Positions 38,368 through 47,276 of a stretch of 64,000 bases of DNA are shown here, piece after piece. Source of the stretch: Deferribacterales bacterium Deferri_01 (GTDB lineage: Bacteria; Chrysiogenota; Deferribacteres; Deferribacterales; Geovibrionaceae); assembly GCA_001603805.1 (NCBI GenBank), contig LUZY01000002.1:209428-273427 (forward strand), in the 5' to 3' direction. The translations under genes were made by a program, and so were the position numbers. How positions within the stretch are numbered: position 1 is the stretch's first letter; each line of letters starts with the position of its first letter. Below the pieces are notes generated by a model. The model saw nothing but the letters and a program-made list of their open reading frames with translations. It did no database searches and was not told the DNA's origin.

Positions 38368-39090
38368 ATGAATAAACTTTTTTTAACCATGCTAGCAGTA
38401 TTTACCTTTGCAGTGGGCGCTTTGGCTGCACCCTACTCAGGTTATACGGCAAATGATCTTGTCGGCTCTAACCTGTCGAGCAGGACTTTTTCTAACATAA
38501 TAGGTGCCAGACCGGTAGATGCATCCCAGTGCAGGCAAATTCCAAACACTACGTACAGATTTCAGGAAGGGCTGCTTTTTATAACTTCCGGCAAGCTGCG
38601 CGACGTAATCCAAAATTACAAGTCAGCTCCTTACGATAAGTATGATTTCGTCACTATCAACAAGACATCTTCAACAACAATGACTTTTAATGCGAATGAC
38701 ACCTACATAGGATGGCTGAGAACCACACTCACTCCGGAAGATGTGCTATTTATAACTATGCACTCGCATAAGCCGGTGGAAGTCAGCATTAGAAATGTTT
38801 CTGTTTATTCAAATACAAGGCATAACGAGGTGGACAATATCACATCAGAAGATCTTGGCTGCTACGAAATAATAGGCACCAATTCTACAAACCTGCTTTC
38901 ACGTTATATGTGGCTTATGTCTCATAAAGGCGCAATGGCAAAAGATGCATATTTCAGAATGGAAACCAAACATGCGGTGAATAGTAGTTTTACTAACTTC
39001 ACTACTTATGTGAAGGAGTTCATTATCAAGGGTGAGCCATGGGTTGCTGATTGGAATATGATTAAAGCCGCATACAACATAAATTTTTAA
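38368..39090 (+). CDS. Secreted protein of unknown function, LGCY family member 1
   Basis: A 240-aa protein with a clear signal peptide (hydrophobic MNKLFLTMLAVFTFAVGALA, cleavage near residues 20-21). The mature part has two cysteines (C55, C165), which could form a disulfide. It is rich in Asn, Ser and Thr and has no recognised family. A segment LGCYEI (163-168), followed by R and MWL 13-16 residues later, recurs in the next gene, so the two are distant paralogues. GGAGG upstream. Followed after 11 bp by the second gene, then by a terminator: a two-gene operon of exported proteins. Confidence 0.75.
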   Translation: MNKLFLTMLAVFTFAVGALAAPYSGYTANDLVGSNLSSRTFSNIIGARPVDASQCRQIPNTTYRFQEGLLFITSGKLRDVIQNYKSAPYDKYDFVTINKTSSTTMTFNANDTYIGWLRTTLTPEDVLFITMHSHKPVEVSIRNVSVYSNTRHNEVDNITSEDLGCYEIIGTNSTNLLSRYMWLMSHKGAMAKDAYFRMETKHAVNSSFTNFTTYVKEFIIKGEPWVADWNMIKAAYNINF

Positions 39091-39101
39091 GGAAGTGCAA
39101 A

Positions 39102-39983
39102 ATGAAAAAAATATTAATATTTATAATACTTTCAGCAATTACCTTTTCGGCTTATGCAGAAACAGGCGGTATAGGAACCATGAATATTCAGGAAGGGACA
39201 CCGCCAGATCCTTTTGTATTTGCTGACAGCCATTATACAATCCTTCGTTCCGATAAGCATAACGCATACAGAATAGATGATGGTTTCTGCCTCAATATGC
39301 CGCTCACAAGAGAGGTCGGCGTCCCCGATAACGATGAGGAAGAGCCCACAGGAAACCTTATGGTTACTTCTGACGTTTATTTACAGGAAGCCGGATTCTA
39401 TTCATATACTGAAAATGGGCTGATTACCCATGATCTTTCAGAGGATAGCCGCTACAACTATTCTCAGCCGTGGACTGAACCGGAAGCAATGAGAGGCAAC
39501 CCAAGCATAACAGGTCATAAATATTACATAGGAATTAATCATAATTTCAGAGATACTCCGGTTGCCTTATACGAACATGACATGGGAGCCTTTGATCTAA
39601 TCAGGCAGGACTTCACCTCATCAACAGGATATGAGAGACAGAATATTGAAGTGATTGTTTATACCAGAAATAAACCTCACTGGAATTCTATCCCGACTAT
39701 CGGTACTCACGTCATTTTCAAAGATGAAAACGGAGCTACCCCCCCTTCAGATCCGAATAATCCTTCTGCGATTCCGACCATAAGAAATTTTCTGGGTTGC
39801 TACAGTGTTGAAGACGCTGCTAATCCAAATGAACGTAGAAATCTGTGGCTTGCGTCTTTCAACTTCACGTCCAAGTATCCCGGATTTTACTTAGGTGATG
39901 GTTTTGAACACAAAATAAGAACTAAAATATATAATCCGCAGACACTTACATACTTCCTCATGTATAATTTCAAACTGCAGTAA
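39102..39983 (+). CDS. Secreted protein of unknown function, LGCY family member 2
   Basis: A 293-aa protein with a signal peptide (MKKILIFIILSAITFSAYA, cleavage near residue 19) and again only two cysteines in the mature part (in GFCLNMP and FLGCYSV). The middle carries many Tyr/Asn/His residues and a Pro-rich stretch (PPSDPNNPSAIP) before LGCYSV and RRNLWLAS, which match the preceding protein. No membrane anchor, lipobox or known domain. It is probably periplasmic or extracellular and likely works with its neighbour. The function is unknown. Confidence 0.75.
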   Translation: MKKILIFIILSAITFSAYAETGGIGTMNIQEGTPPDPFVFADSHYTILRSDKHNAYRIDDGFCLNMPLTREVGVPDNDEEEPTGNLMVTSDVYLQEAGFYSYTENGLITHDLSEDSRYNYSQPWTEPEAMRGNPSITGHKYYIGINHNFRDTPVALYEHDMGAFDLIRQDFTSSTGYERQNIEVIVYTRNKPHWNSIPTIGTHVIFKDENGATPPSDPNNPSAIPTIRNFLGCYSVEDAANPNERRNLWLASFNFTSKYPGFYLGDGFEHKIRTKIYNPQTLTYFLMYNFKLQ

Positions 39984-39989
39984 GCTTTT

Positions 39990-40023
39990 GCCCCCTTCTA
40001 TTGGCTGGAAGGGGGTATTTTTC
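39990..40023 (+). terminator. Terminator after the two secreted-protein genes
   Basis: CCCCCTTC (39991-39998) pairs with GAAGGGGG (40008-40015), followed by TATTTTT, 7 bp after the stop. Confidence 0.85.
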
Positions 40024-40082
40024 TGGTACACATATTGCTTATTTGTAACATGTAGAAAATATTGCCAAAAAGGGTACTGGCT

Positions 40083-41621
40083 ATGCAGATTACAAACTCC
40101 TCCTACAGCTACTACAAATTTATGCTTACATCTCAGGCACTGCCGGAGCATTCCAAGGCAAATCATGCCGGAACAAAAATAAACGGAAAAAATGATCAGG
40201 TAACAATCTCCGAAGAGGCACAGATGCAGGCGAAAATCGGGCAGTTTCTTGCTGAGAAACCCATGACAAAGCTTTACTACTCGGAATTGTCGGAGAAAGA
40301 CGGAGAAAAGGCCGAAGCTTTTATCAGCGATATGATAAACAGTTACGAAGGCAGTGAATTTGAGAAGTTTGACTCTTTTTGTATTACCAGCGGAATAAGC
40401 AATACTGATGAACTAAAATCGCAGCTTGACAATACCCTTGCGATGAAAAAGGCCTTCTCAATAGCTCTTGCTCTGAACAGAAGCAGTGAATTTGACGAGG
40501 CAGCACAGTACGATTACGAAGAATACGGCTATATGACCGGCAGCAGTCTAACAGGTTCTGTTTTCAGCATTCAGGGAAAAACCGGTGAATGGGAATACAT
40601 GCTCAACAGACTGGGCAGTGATTGGAGTTCATTTTACAGCGGCTTGAAAGAAGCAGAAAACAATAACGAACTTATAAGCTACACAAAGAGCTTTATAAAC
40701 AGCTTGTCCGATGAACAGGAACAGACTCTCAAAGACAATAATTTTCTGGCACACCCGACATACGCAGGAATGGGCATAGAGGGAATAGGAAAATTCACTA
40801 AGGCATATGAAGAAATCCCCGGTTATGCAAAGGTTGATGACCCGTTGAAGTTTTCCGAACAGCAAACGGCTTCAAATGTACTTTCCAAGCTGGAAAGATT
40901 GTCTGGAAGCATTAAATCGGTACTGTATTCCGCAGAATGTACAATACCCGTTATGTTTGATGAAGGGCTGTATCTGAGAGATGACAAGAACAACATAGTC
41001 CTGCAGCAGGGAAAGTTTTATCATCCCGACAACAGGCTCACCGATGAAGAGATACAGGAATCGCTCAAAAACTGGCTAGGTGAGGATGTTTATGATCATG
41101 TTACAGAAAGTGTGGCAAACGAACTTCACAGTGAGTACCAACCCATAAAAGATCTGCTCAATGAATCCGGTCTGATTTCATTCTTTGATGGAACCGATCC
41201 TTCCGCTCTCTACGAAAAATTTCCCCCTGCTAACCCGACTTATTCAACAGCAATACCCGAAGGCGAAACCACTGTGATAGCTGATGAAAACACTGTGCTT
41301 GTTTTCCCGCCGGAGATCTTTGTGCTGCCTGAAGCTTCGGAGGAAGAGGCTGCGGAGCCAATACATTCTGGAATAACTGCCGACAAAACTGCCGGAACTG
41401 ATATTGCACACGGCAAAGATTTTCAGGATACGAAGAGCATAGACACGCCTAACACAAATGAATTAAGCCTGGGTGAATCGTTCCTTAAGTATATAAGGCA
41501 GAAGGCAGGCGAAACCTCGCTGTCTGAAAAACCTCAGGAGACCGTAAGAAACGAACTGCTCTCCGAAGCGAAGAAGTTTTGGTTTGATATGATGAAAAAT
41601 CCGGAAGAAAAAGAAGCATAA
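40083..41621 (+). CDS. Unknown 512-aa protein with FlgM-like N-terminal motif
   Basis: A soluble acidic protein without signal peptide or membrane spans. Near residue 37 NDQVTISEEAQ resembles the short motif found in FlgM-type anti-sigma factors and some flagellar or surface proteins. The remainder, largely helical with many Glu/Lys/Ser residues and a disordered Glu/Ala/Thr-rich region near 400-465, matches nothing I know. The frame could begin at TTG 40062, but ATG 40083 has AAGGG 8 bases upstream. It is alone between a terminator and the cysK promoter. The function is unknown. Confidence 0.7.
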   Translation: MQITNSSYSYYKFMLTSQALPEHSKANHAGTKINGKNDQVTISEEAQMQAKIGQFLAEKPMTKLYYSELSEKDGEKAEAFISDMINSYEGSEFEKFDSFCITSGISNTDELKSQLDNTLAMKKAFSIALALNRSSEFDEAAQYDYEEYGYMTGSSLTGSVFSIQGKTGEWEYMLNRLGSDWSSFYSGLKEAENNNELISYTKSFINSLSDEQEQTLKDNNFLAHPTYAGMGIEGIGKFTKAYEEIPGYAKVDDPLKFSEQQTASNVLSKLERLSGSIKSVLYSAECTIPVMFDEGLYLRDDKNNIVLQQGKFYHPDNRLTDEEIQESLKNWLGEDVYDHVTESVANELHSEYQPIKDLLNESGLISFFDGTDPSALYEKFPPANPTYSTAIPEGETTVIADENTVLVFPPEIFVLPEASEEEAAEPIHSGITADKTAGTDIAHGKDFQDTKSIDTPNTNELSLGESFLKYIRQKAGETSLSEKPQETVRNELLSEAKKFWFDMMKNPEEKEA

Positions 41622-41705
41622 ACCCGAGGTGCATCTCCTGCCCCAGCCTTCCCCTATTCATGTCTCAAGGGCGAACGAAGGCTTGCTTTATGCTAAAATA
41701 TACTA

Positions 41706-41734
41706 TTGACATCATGCCGCATCTGATCTATTTT
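41706..41734 (+). promoter_or_regulatory. Promoter of the cysK-metI-metC operon
   Basis: TTGACA (41706-41711), 17-base spacer, TATTTT (41729-41734), 52 bp before the cysK ATG. I see no S-box or T-box leader in this interval. Confidence 0.6.
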
Positions 41735-41785
41735 CCTTAAAACTACATAAAATCCATAGAAATTATATATAAAAGGAGAAATCAA

Positions 41786-42727
41786 ATGGGAAGAATAGCA
41801 GAAACACTCACAGACCTCATCGGCAACACTCCCCTTCTGGCTATCGGACGTGCTGCACATGGTGCTAAGGCAAGAATCGTGGCAAAGCTCGAATCGTTCA
41901 ACCCCGGCGGAAGCGTAAAGGACAGAATAGGCTTCGCAATGATCAAAGCGGCGGAAGATGCAGGACTCATCAACAAAAACACAGTTATCATAGAGCCCAC
42001 AAGCGGCAACACAGGCATAGCCCTCGCCCTCGTGAGCGCAGCAAGAGGATACAGGCTTATTCTCACTATGCCCGAAACGATGAGTATTGAACGCCGCTCA
42101 CTCCTTAAGGCTTACGGTGCAGAGATTGTTCTCACTCCCGGAGCGCAGGGGATGAAAGGAGCAGTAGCGAAGGCTGAAGAGCTGGCCGCAGAAACGCCGA
42201 ACTCATTCATTCCTCAGCAGTTCAATAACCCTGCAAACCCTGCAGTCCACAGAACAACAACGGCAGAAGAAATCTGGCGTGATACTGACGGCAAGGTGGA
42301 CATCATCATAGGTGGTGTGGGTACAGGCGGAACAATCACCGGAACAGGTCAGGTTCTTAAAGAGAAAAAAGCCTCTGTTCAAGTAATCGCTGTCGAGCCG
42401 GATGAATCACCCGTACTTTCCGGCGGAAGCCCGGCTCCCCACAAGATTCAGGGAATCGGGGCAGGCTTTGTTCCGCAGGTGTTCGATAAAAACGCCGTGG
42501 ACGAAGTTTTCAGAGTAAAAAGCACTGAAGCCTTCGCAGCCTCACGCCTTCTGGCAAAAGAGGACGGGCTTCTGGTGGGGATCTCTTCCGGTGCGGCATT
42601 CCATGCGGCAAAGGAGATAGCGTCCAGACCTGAAAACGCAGGCAAGCTTATTGTGGTTGTTTTTCCCGATACAGGCGAGCGTTATCTCTCAACCACCCTG
42701 TACGCTGACCCTGAAGTTACTGCTTAA
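41786..42727 (+). CDS. cysK: Cysteine synthase A (O-acetylserine sulfhydrylase)
   Basis: A 313-aa PLP enzyme making cysteine from O-acetylserine and sulfide. Motifs: [24 protein letters not shown] with the PLP lysine, [22 protein letters not shown], the phosphate loop [23 protein letters not shown] and GISSGAA. The Met in PETMS and the overall length fit CysK. GGAG upstream of ATG. First gene of a sulfur operon that continues, past an attenuator-like hairpin, to metI and metC. Confidence 0.96.
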   Translation: MGRIAETLTDLIGNTPLLAIGRAAHGAKARIVAKLESFNPGGSVKDRIGFAMIKAAEDAGLINKNTVIIEPTSGNTGIALALVSAARGYRLILTMPETMSIERRSLLKAYGAEIVLTPGAQGMKGAVAKAEELAAETPNSFIPQQFNNPANPAVHRTTTAEEIWRDTDGKVDIIIGGVGTGGTITGTGQVLKEKKASVQVIAVEPDESPVLSGGSPAPHKIQGIGAGFVPQVFDKNAVDEVFRVKSTEAFAASRLLAKEDGLLVGISSGAAFHAAKEIASRPENAGKLIVVVFPDTGERYLSTTLYADPEVTA

Positions 42728-42741
42728 TAACAAAAGAAAAA

Positions 42742-42781
42742 ACGGGCTGTGCGCAAAAAAAGCCGCAGCCCCGTATTTTTA
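42742..42781 (+). terminator. Terminator/attenuator after cysK
   Basis: ACGGGCTGTG pairs with CGCAGCCCCGT (one bulged base) around an A-rich loop, followed by ATTTTT. Genes continue 13 bp later in the same direction, so read-through may set lower expression of metI and metC. Confidence 0.7.
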
Positions 42782-42793
42782 CAGGAGGATATT

Positions 42794-43003
42794 ATGGAAA
42801 AAGCTGCATCCATTAAAGCGGCGGAAGCTGAAAGAAAATTTTACGGAAAAATTGCCCGTATAGAAGAGATTGCCGAATTCGCCTCACGAATGCGTTATAA
42901 AAATATCGGCATTGCCTCCTGTATGGGTTTATCCAAAGAGGCGGGCAACTTCGCCGAATTTATGTGTATCCGTGGTTTTAAGATGCATGAATTTGTTGAA
43001 TAG
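42794..43003 (+). CDS. Short DUF1847-like protein (middle segment only)
   Basis: A 69-aa protein resembling the middle part of DUF1847 proteins: AEAERKFYGKIARIEEIAEFA and KNIGIASCMGLSKEA are the recognisable pieces. Full-length relatives, about 200 residues, start with a cysteine-rich metal-binding segment and continue with further cysteine motifs. Both ends are missing here. Yet it has an excellent ribosome binding site (AGGAGG), a clean start and stop, and sits inside the cysK-metI-metC operon, so a stable mini-version is as likely as a relic. The function of the family is unknown. Confidence 0.7.
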   Translation: MEKAASIKAAEAERKFYGKIARIEEIAEFASRMRYKNIGIASCMGLSKEAGNFAEFMCIRGFKMHEFVE

Positions 43004-43036
43004 CTTCGCAAAAAAATCAGTTAATAAGGTGTTTTT

Positions 43037-44182
43037 ATGAATATAGATACGATACTCGCACAGGCGGGCAGCAGAAGAGATCCGCATACAGGAGCAGTCA
43101 GCACACCCATACATCAGTGCGCCACTTTCCGTCACCCTGCTCTGGGGCAAAGCACGGGATATGACTACAGCAGAACGGCAAACCCCACAAGACAGGCTCT
43201 GGAAAACGCAATGGCAGAGCTTGAAAACGGTGCAAGAGGACTCGCCTTCTCCTCCGGAATGGCTGCAATTGACAATGTAATCCGTCTCCTTTCAGCGAAT
43301 GATAAAGTTGTAATAACAGAAGACCTTTACGGCGGAACATACCGTATCTTCCAGAAGGTTTACGCCCAATACAGCATTGAGGCAGTATATGTTGATACTT
43401 CAGACATAAGGGCAGTTGAGGCGGCACTCAATGATCAGGCTGTCAAAATGCTTTTTGTGGAAGTTCCCACCAACCCGATGCTGAAAGTAGCGGATATAAA
43501 AGCACTTGGAGAGCTTGCTAAAAAACGTGGGGTAATTTTCGTGGTGGACAACACCTTTCTTTCCCCCTGTTCGCTGCGCCCACTTGAACTGGGTGCAGAC
43601 ATTGTTCTCCACAGTGCCACAAAGTACCTTAACGGGCATAATGATGTTGTGGCGGGCGTGCTTGTCACAAAAACACAGGAGCTTGGAGACAGGCTGTTCT
43701 TCTTCCAGAACTCTGTGGGTTCCATACTTTCTCCCAACGACGCATGGCTTGTCCTGAGAGGATTAAAAACACTTCACCTGCGCATAGAAAAACAGTCTGC
43801 AAATGCATTGTCTGTCGCAGAGTTTCTGGAAAAACACCCGAAGGTAAAAAAGGTTTTTTATCCGGGGTTAAAGAGCCACCAAGGTCATGCAGTTCAGGCG
43901 AAGCAGGCAAAATGTTTCGGCGGCATGGTGTCATTTGAGGTTGACGAACCGGCTCTAGTGCCTCAAATACTGAAGAGTGTGAAGGTATTTCATTTCGCAG
44001 AGAGTCTCGGAGGAACAGAATCGCTGATCACCTTCCCTGCTGTTCAGACCCATGCGGACATTGAACCGGAGATAAGAGAGCGTCTCGGCGTAACTGACAC
44101 GCTTCTCCGCCTCTCAATCGGAGTTGAGCATGGAGACGATCTGATAAACGACCTCAAAAACGCCATAGAAAGCGGAGAATAA
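43037..44182 (+). CDS. metI: Cystathionine gamma-synthase/O-acetylhomoserine thiolyase (MetI-like)
   Basis: A 381-aa PLP enzyme of the Cys/Met metabolism family. Motifs: STGYDYSRTANPTRQALE, LAFSSGMAAI, DLYGGTYR, VEVPTNPML, VDNTFLSP, LHSATKYLNGHNDVVAG with the PLP lysine, ESLGGTESLITFPAVQTH. These match Bacillus MetI more closely than MetC, and the gene order (metI then metC) is the same as there. It likely forms cystathionine or homocysteine from acylhomoserine. It starts 33 bp after the DUF1847-like gene and ends 1 bp before metC. Confidence 0.85.
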   Translation: MNIDTILAQAGSRRDPHTGAVSTPIHQCATFRHPALGQSTGYDYSRTANPTRQALENAMAELENGARGLAFSSGMAAIDNVIRLLSANDKVVITEDLYGGTYRIFQKVYAQYSIEAVYVDTSDIRAVEAALNDQAVKMLFVEVPTNPMLKVADIKALGELAKKRGVIFVVDNTFLSPCSLRPLELGADIVLHSATKYLNGHNDVVAGVLVTKTQELGDRLFFFQNSVGSILSPNDAWLVLRGLKTLHLRIEKQSANALSVAEFLEKHPKVKKVFYPGLKSHQGHAVQAKQAKCFGGMVSFEVDEPALVPQILKSVKVFHFAESLGGTESLITFPAVQTHADIEPEIRERLGVTDTLLRLSIGVEHGDDLINDLKNAIESGE

Positions 44183-44183
44183 C

Positions 44184-45335
44184 ATGAATAGTGACAAAGC
44201 CGGAAAAAACACACGTCTGGTCCATACAGGTTATGATACAGACCCGCACACAGGGGCGCTCAGCGTGCCCCTTATCCACGCTTCCACCTTCAGGCAGAAA
44301 TCCGTAACAGAATTCGGAGAGTATGACTACTCCCGCTCCGGTAACCCCACAAGGGAAACTCTGGAGAAGATAATCTCAGACCTTGAAGAGAGTTCACACG
44401 GCTACGCCTTCGCCTCCGGCATGGCAGCTATCTCCGCCGCACTGATGATCTTCTCTCCGGGAGATCATATAGTTGTATGTGAAGATGTTTACGGCGGGAC
44501 ATGGCGTGTGCTGACGGGGCTCCTTGCCCGTTTCGGCATAGAGTCAACCTTCGCTGACGCCACAGATGTACACGCTTTTGAAAAAGCAATAATCCCCGGC
44601 AAAACGAAGGCGCTTTACCTCGAAACTCCTTCAAACCCGCTTATGAAAATAACAGATCTCCGTGCCATGAGCGAGCTTGCTAAAAAGCATGACCTCATAA
44701 CACTTGTGGACAACACATTCATGAGCCCTTACCTTCAGCGTCCTCTTGAGCTGGGGTGCGATATAGTGCTGCACAGCGGGACAAAGTTCCTCAACGGACA
44801 CAGCGATGTTCTCTGCGGTTTCGCAGTTGTGAAGGATAAAGCTCTGGGCAAAAGGATAAAATACGTTCAGAACTCAGTCGGCGGCGTTCTCCCGCCCAAC
44901 GACTGCTGGCTTGTTATCAGAGGGCTCAAAACACTGGGCGTACGCATGGAAGCGGGACAAAAATCCGCACAGGCAATAGCCGAAGCACTGGAAAAACATC
45001 CGAATGTCAAGAAGGTTTACTACCCCGGTCTTAAGAGTCATAAAGGTTATGAAATCAATAAATCCCAGAGTGAAGGGGCAGGCGCTGTCCTCTCCTTTGA
45101 ACTGAACAGTACGGAGCTGACCCACAGGCTGTTGAATGAAATGCAGTATGCGGCTTTTGCAGTGAGCCTTGGCGGCGTGGAAAGCATAATATCATACCCG
45201 CCGATGATGTCCCATGCAGCAATGCCCCCTGCGGAAAGAGCAGCCAGAGGCATAAGTGATTCTCTGGTTCGTCTGTCATTAGGTGTTGAGGACACGGAAG
45301 ACGTGCTGAGGGATATATTAAGAATAATTGACTAA
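44184..45335 (+). CDS. metC: Cystathionine beta-lyase (MetC-like)
   Basis: A 383-aa paralogue of the preceding enzyme. Motifs: FGEYDYSRSGNPTRETLE, YAFASGMAAIS, EDVYGGTWR, LETPSNPLMK, VDNTFMSPYLQRPLELG, LHSGTKFLNGHSDVLCG with the PLP lysine, and ESIISYPPMMSHAAMP near the end, typical of Bacillus MetC. It should cleave cystathionine to homocysteine, giving with its neighbour a complete transsulfuration step towards methionine. Roles of the two could be partly exchanged; specificity cannot be read with certainty. A GC-rich hairpin follows. Confidence 0.85.
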   Translation: MNSDKAGKNTRLVHTGYDTDPHTGALSVPLIHASTFRQKSVTEFGEYDYSRSGNPTRETLEKIISDLEESSHGYAFASGMAAISAALMIFSPGDHIVVCEDVYGGTWRVLTGLLARFGIESTFADATDVHAFEKAIIPGKTKALYLETPSNPLMKITDLRAMSELAKKHDLITLVDNTFMSPYLQRPLELGCDIVLHSGTKFLNGHSDVLCGFAVVKDKALGKRIKYVQNSVGGVLPPNDCWLVIRGLKTLGVRMEAGQKSAQAIAEALEKHPNVKKVYYPGLKSHKGYEINKSQSEGAGAVLSFELNSTELTHRLLNEMQYAAFAVSLGGVESIISYPPMMSHAAMPPAERAARGISDSLVRLSLGVEDTEDVLRDILRIID

Positions 45336-45349
45336 ATGTATATTTCAGC

Positions 45350-45388
45350 GGTTATGCGGAAAAGCCGCAGAAGCTTCTCCGCATAACC
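45350..45388 (+). terminator. Hairpin after metC
   Basis: GGTTATGCGGA (45350-45360) pairs perfectly with TCCGCATAACC (45378-45388), 14 bp after the metC stop. No T-run follows, so it may mark an mRNA end or be Rho-assisted. The rest of the gap to 45599 is AT-rich without a gene. Confidence 0.55.
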
Positions 45389-45599
45389 AGCTGTCAGATT
45401 CTATTCTCTTAATGTCAGATATAAAATTCTTTTATTCCTCTTATATCATAGACTTATAAACATTAATTCAGTTTTCATGATACAGACTTTGAATATCAGT
45501 CACAGCCAAGAAACAATATAGGCTAAACACGTTTAATATGTCAAGAAATCAAGGCATATAACCTATGGCGAATAACAGTTATTAAGCTTATAAATAAGC

Positions 45600-45962
45600 A
45601 TGAAAAAACAAAAAACAGAACAGTCACCGATACTTGTTTCCATCGGAGACACTATAAGAAAAAAAAGAAAAGAGCTTGGATTCTCTCAGGAAAAACTAGC
45701 TGAGCTGGCAGAGCTTCATACAACTACTATATCTGAAATCGAGTGCGGTAAGAGTAACTTAACGATCAGCACAATCGAGAAAATTTCCATTTCGTTAAAC
45801 ACCCCTCTTATATCACTTATGCCTGCGGTTTATGACTCTGCCGACAAAGAGATATTAGAAATCATTTTTAAAATAATCAATAATCACAGAAGGCTAAATA
45901 CGGATGAAAAAATACGGCATGCTGAACTTTTGAAAAGCATTTCATCAGTCTACAGCAAATGA
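45600..45962 (+). CDS. XRE-family transcriptional regulator
   Basis: A 120-aa protein with an N-terminal helix-turn-helix of the XRE/Cro type (IRKKRKELGFSQEKLAELAELHTTTISEIECGKSNLTISTIEKI) spanning about residues 15-70 and a short helical C-terminal part. AT-rich, Lys-rich coding sequence, unlike its neighbours. It is alone, between metC and a convergent flagellar gene. Targets unknown. Confidence 0.85.
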   Translation: MKKQKTEQSPILVSIGDTIRKKRKELGFSQEKLAELAELHTTTISEIECGKSNLTISTIEKISISLNTPLISLMPAVYDSADKEILEIIFKIINNHRRLNTDEKIRHAELLKSISSVYSK

Positions 45963-45984
45963 GCTTAATAAAGAGAAAACAGGG

Positions 45985-46608
45985 CTACGCCATCATATCG
46001 ATGATAGTGCCGAGCATCTGATCCGCAGTCTGGGTGGTGACGATATTTGACTTGTATGAATTAAGGTAAACCATACTGTCCACAATTTCTTTGGCAATAT
46101 CAGTGTCTGATGCCTCAAGGGCTCCCTGTTCAACACTGAACGAGCCTTCCGGCATAGGATTGCCGTTTGAGTCAACAACTTCTATCCGTCCCCTGTATGC
46201 GCCGTCGGAATAGATTTCTCCGTTGTCAGTGATTTCAAGTCTTCCGCCGTCGGAAACATTCTCAGCGACTATACCTCCGTCCTTCGTGACGAGGTTGCCG
46301 ACCGCATCCACAGAGAAATCACCTCTTCTGGTGTAGCTTGCTGTTCCGTCTGCATCCTGAACCCTGAAGTATCCGTTGCCGTTTATAGAGAAATCCAGCT
46401 GATTCCCCGTGGGAATGGCATAACCTGTGCCTTCATTGGTGCGGATGCTGTTCAGCTTTACTCCGCCCTGATTGGCAAGCTCTGAAAATGTGGAAGATAA
46501 GGACTGAAAAGCAGGCGTATTTACATTGGCAATGTTATGCGCCGTGGCATCCTGCGCCTTGGAATAAGCCAACAATGCTGATGATGAGCTGTAGAAGCTC
46601 TGTATCAT
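45985..46608 (-). CDS. Flagellar basal-body/hook protein of the FlgF/FlgG type
   Basis: A 207-aa rod-type protein. The N-terminal segment resembles flg_bb_rod (SSALLAYSKAQDATAHNIANVNTPAFQS), the middle has FSINGNGYFRVQ and YTRRGDFSVDAVGNLVT, characteristic of FlgF/FlgG, and the C-terminus carries the rod/hook helix motif (IVDSMVYLNSYKSN...TADQMLGTIIDM). It is shorter than normal FlgG (about 260) and isolated from other flagellar genes, so it is probably a divergent paralogue. The ATG at 46608 has AAGGAAGGA upstream; the frame extends 14 codons further without a better site. Confidence 0.8.
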   Translation of the reverse strand: MIQSFYSSSSALLAYSKAQDATAHNIANVNTPAFQSLSSTFSELANQGGVKLNSIRTNEGTGYAIPTGNQLDFSINGNGYFRVQDADGTASYTRRGDFSVDAVGNLVTKDGGIVAENVSDGGRLEITDNGEIYSDGAYRGRIEVVDSNGNPMPEGSFSVEQGALEASDTDIAKEIVDSMVYLNSYKSNIVTTQTADQMLGTIIDMMA

Positions 46609-46677
46609 TTCATATCCTTCCTTGACACCTAACTGGTTTATGTAGATCATAATATATATAAAATAACGGAGGAAGCC

Positions 46678-47094
46678 ATGACTAATTTAACCGATGACCA
46701 GCTGAAATCACTCCTTACGAATGCAAAGACCGTGGTTATAGTAGGTGCGTCAAACAAGCCCGAAAGAGCCAGCAACGGCATAATGAAATTTCTTATGAAA
46801 AATGGATATACAGTCTACCCGGTAAACCCTGTGGAAAAAGAGGTTCTTGGTGTCCCCACATACGACAGCGTGGCGGAAGTGCCCGGTAAACCTGATATTG
46901 TTGATGTTTTCCGCAGAAGCGATGCAGCAGCGGAAGTGGTGAGAGAGGCAATAGGAAGAGAAGCGGGGCTCATCTGGCTTCAGGAAGAAGTGGTTACAGA
47001 GGAAGGAAAACGCATGGCGGAATACGCCAACATCCCCTTTGTTATGGATAAGTGCATATTCAAAGAATATCTCCGTCTCGGAATAAACAGATAA
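46678..47094 (+). CDS. CoA-binding (YccU-type) protein
   Basis: A 138-aa single Rossmann-like domain of the CoA_binding_2 family: VVIVGASNKPERASNGIMKFLMKNGY, VYPVNPVEKEVLG, DIVDVFRRSD and IWLQEEVV, ending with MDKCIFKEY. These are the standard markers of YccU-like proteins. CoA binding is predicted from the fold; a physiological role is not established. AACGGAGGA upstream. Divergent from the flagellar gene and followed by a hairpin. Confidence 0.9.
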   Translation: MTNLTDDQLKSLLTNAKTVVIVGASNKPERASNGIMKFLMKNGYTVYPVNPVEKEVLGVPTYDSVAEVPGKPDIVDVFRRSDAAAEVVREAIGREAGLIWLQEEVVTEEGKRMAEYANIPFVMDKCIFKEYLRLGINR

Positions 47095-47111
47095 ATTTAT
47101 ACATAATCCGG

Positions 47112-47135
47112 CGTCCGGGGTGAAGACCCCGGGCG
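47112..47135 (+). terminator. GC hairpin after the CoA-binding gene
   Basis: CGTCCGGGGT pairs with ACCCCGGGCG (one G-T pair) across a GAAG loop; the following TTCACTTATTTA is only moderately T-rich. Confidence 0.6.
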
Positions 47136-47276
47136 TTCACTTATTTACCCTCTTAGGGAACATGCGTTCAATTCATTGTTGTTAAAGACAAAAAAACGAA
47201 ATCATTATTTTGATAAAAGTAGAAAAATACTCAAAGTCATGTATATTTACACAATGATTTAAGGGAGGAAGTACAG

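Noticed and set aside
41622..41785. SAM riboswitch or T-box before cysK
   Set aside because: None of the conserved blocks of these leaders is present; a plain promoter is visible instead.
45985..46650. Longer start for the flagellar rod-type protein
   Set aside because: The extra 14 residues are not part of the rod motif; ATG 46608 has the better ribosome site.
47140..47276. Possible RpoN (-24/-12) promoter before cowN
   Set aside because: A GG and a GC about ten bases apart occur near 47155, but the surrounding bases do not match TGGCAC...TTGC.
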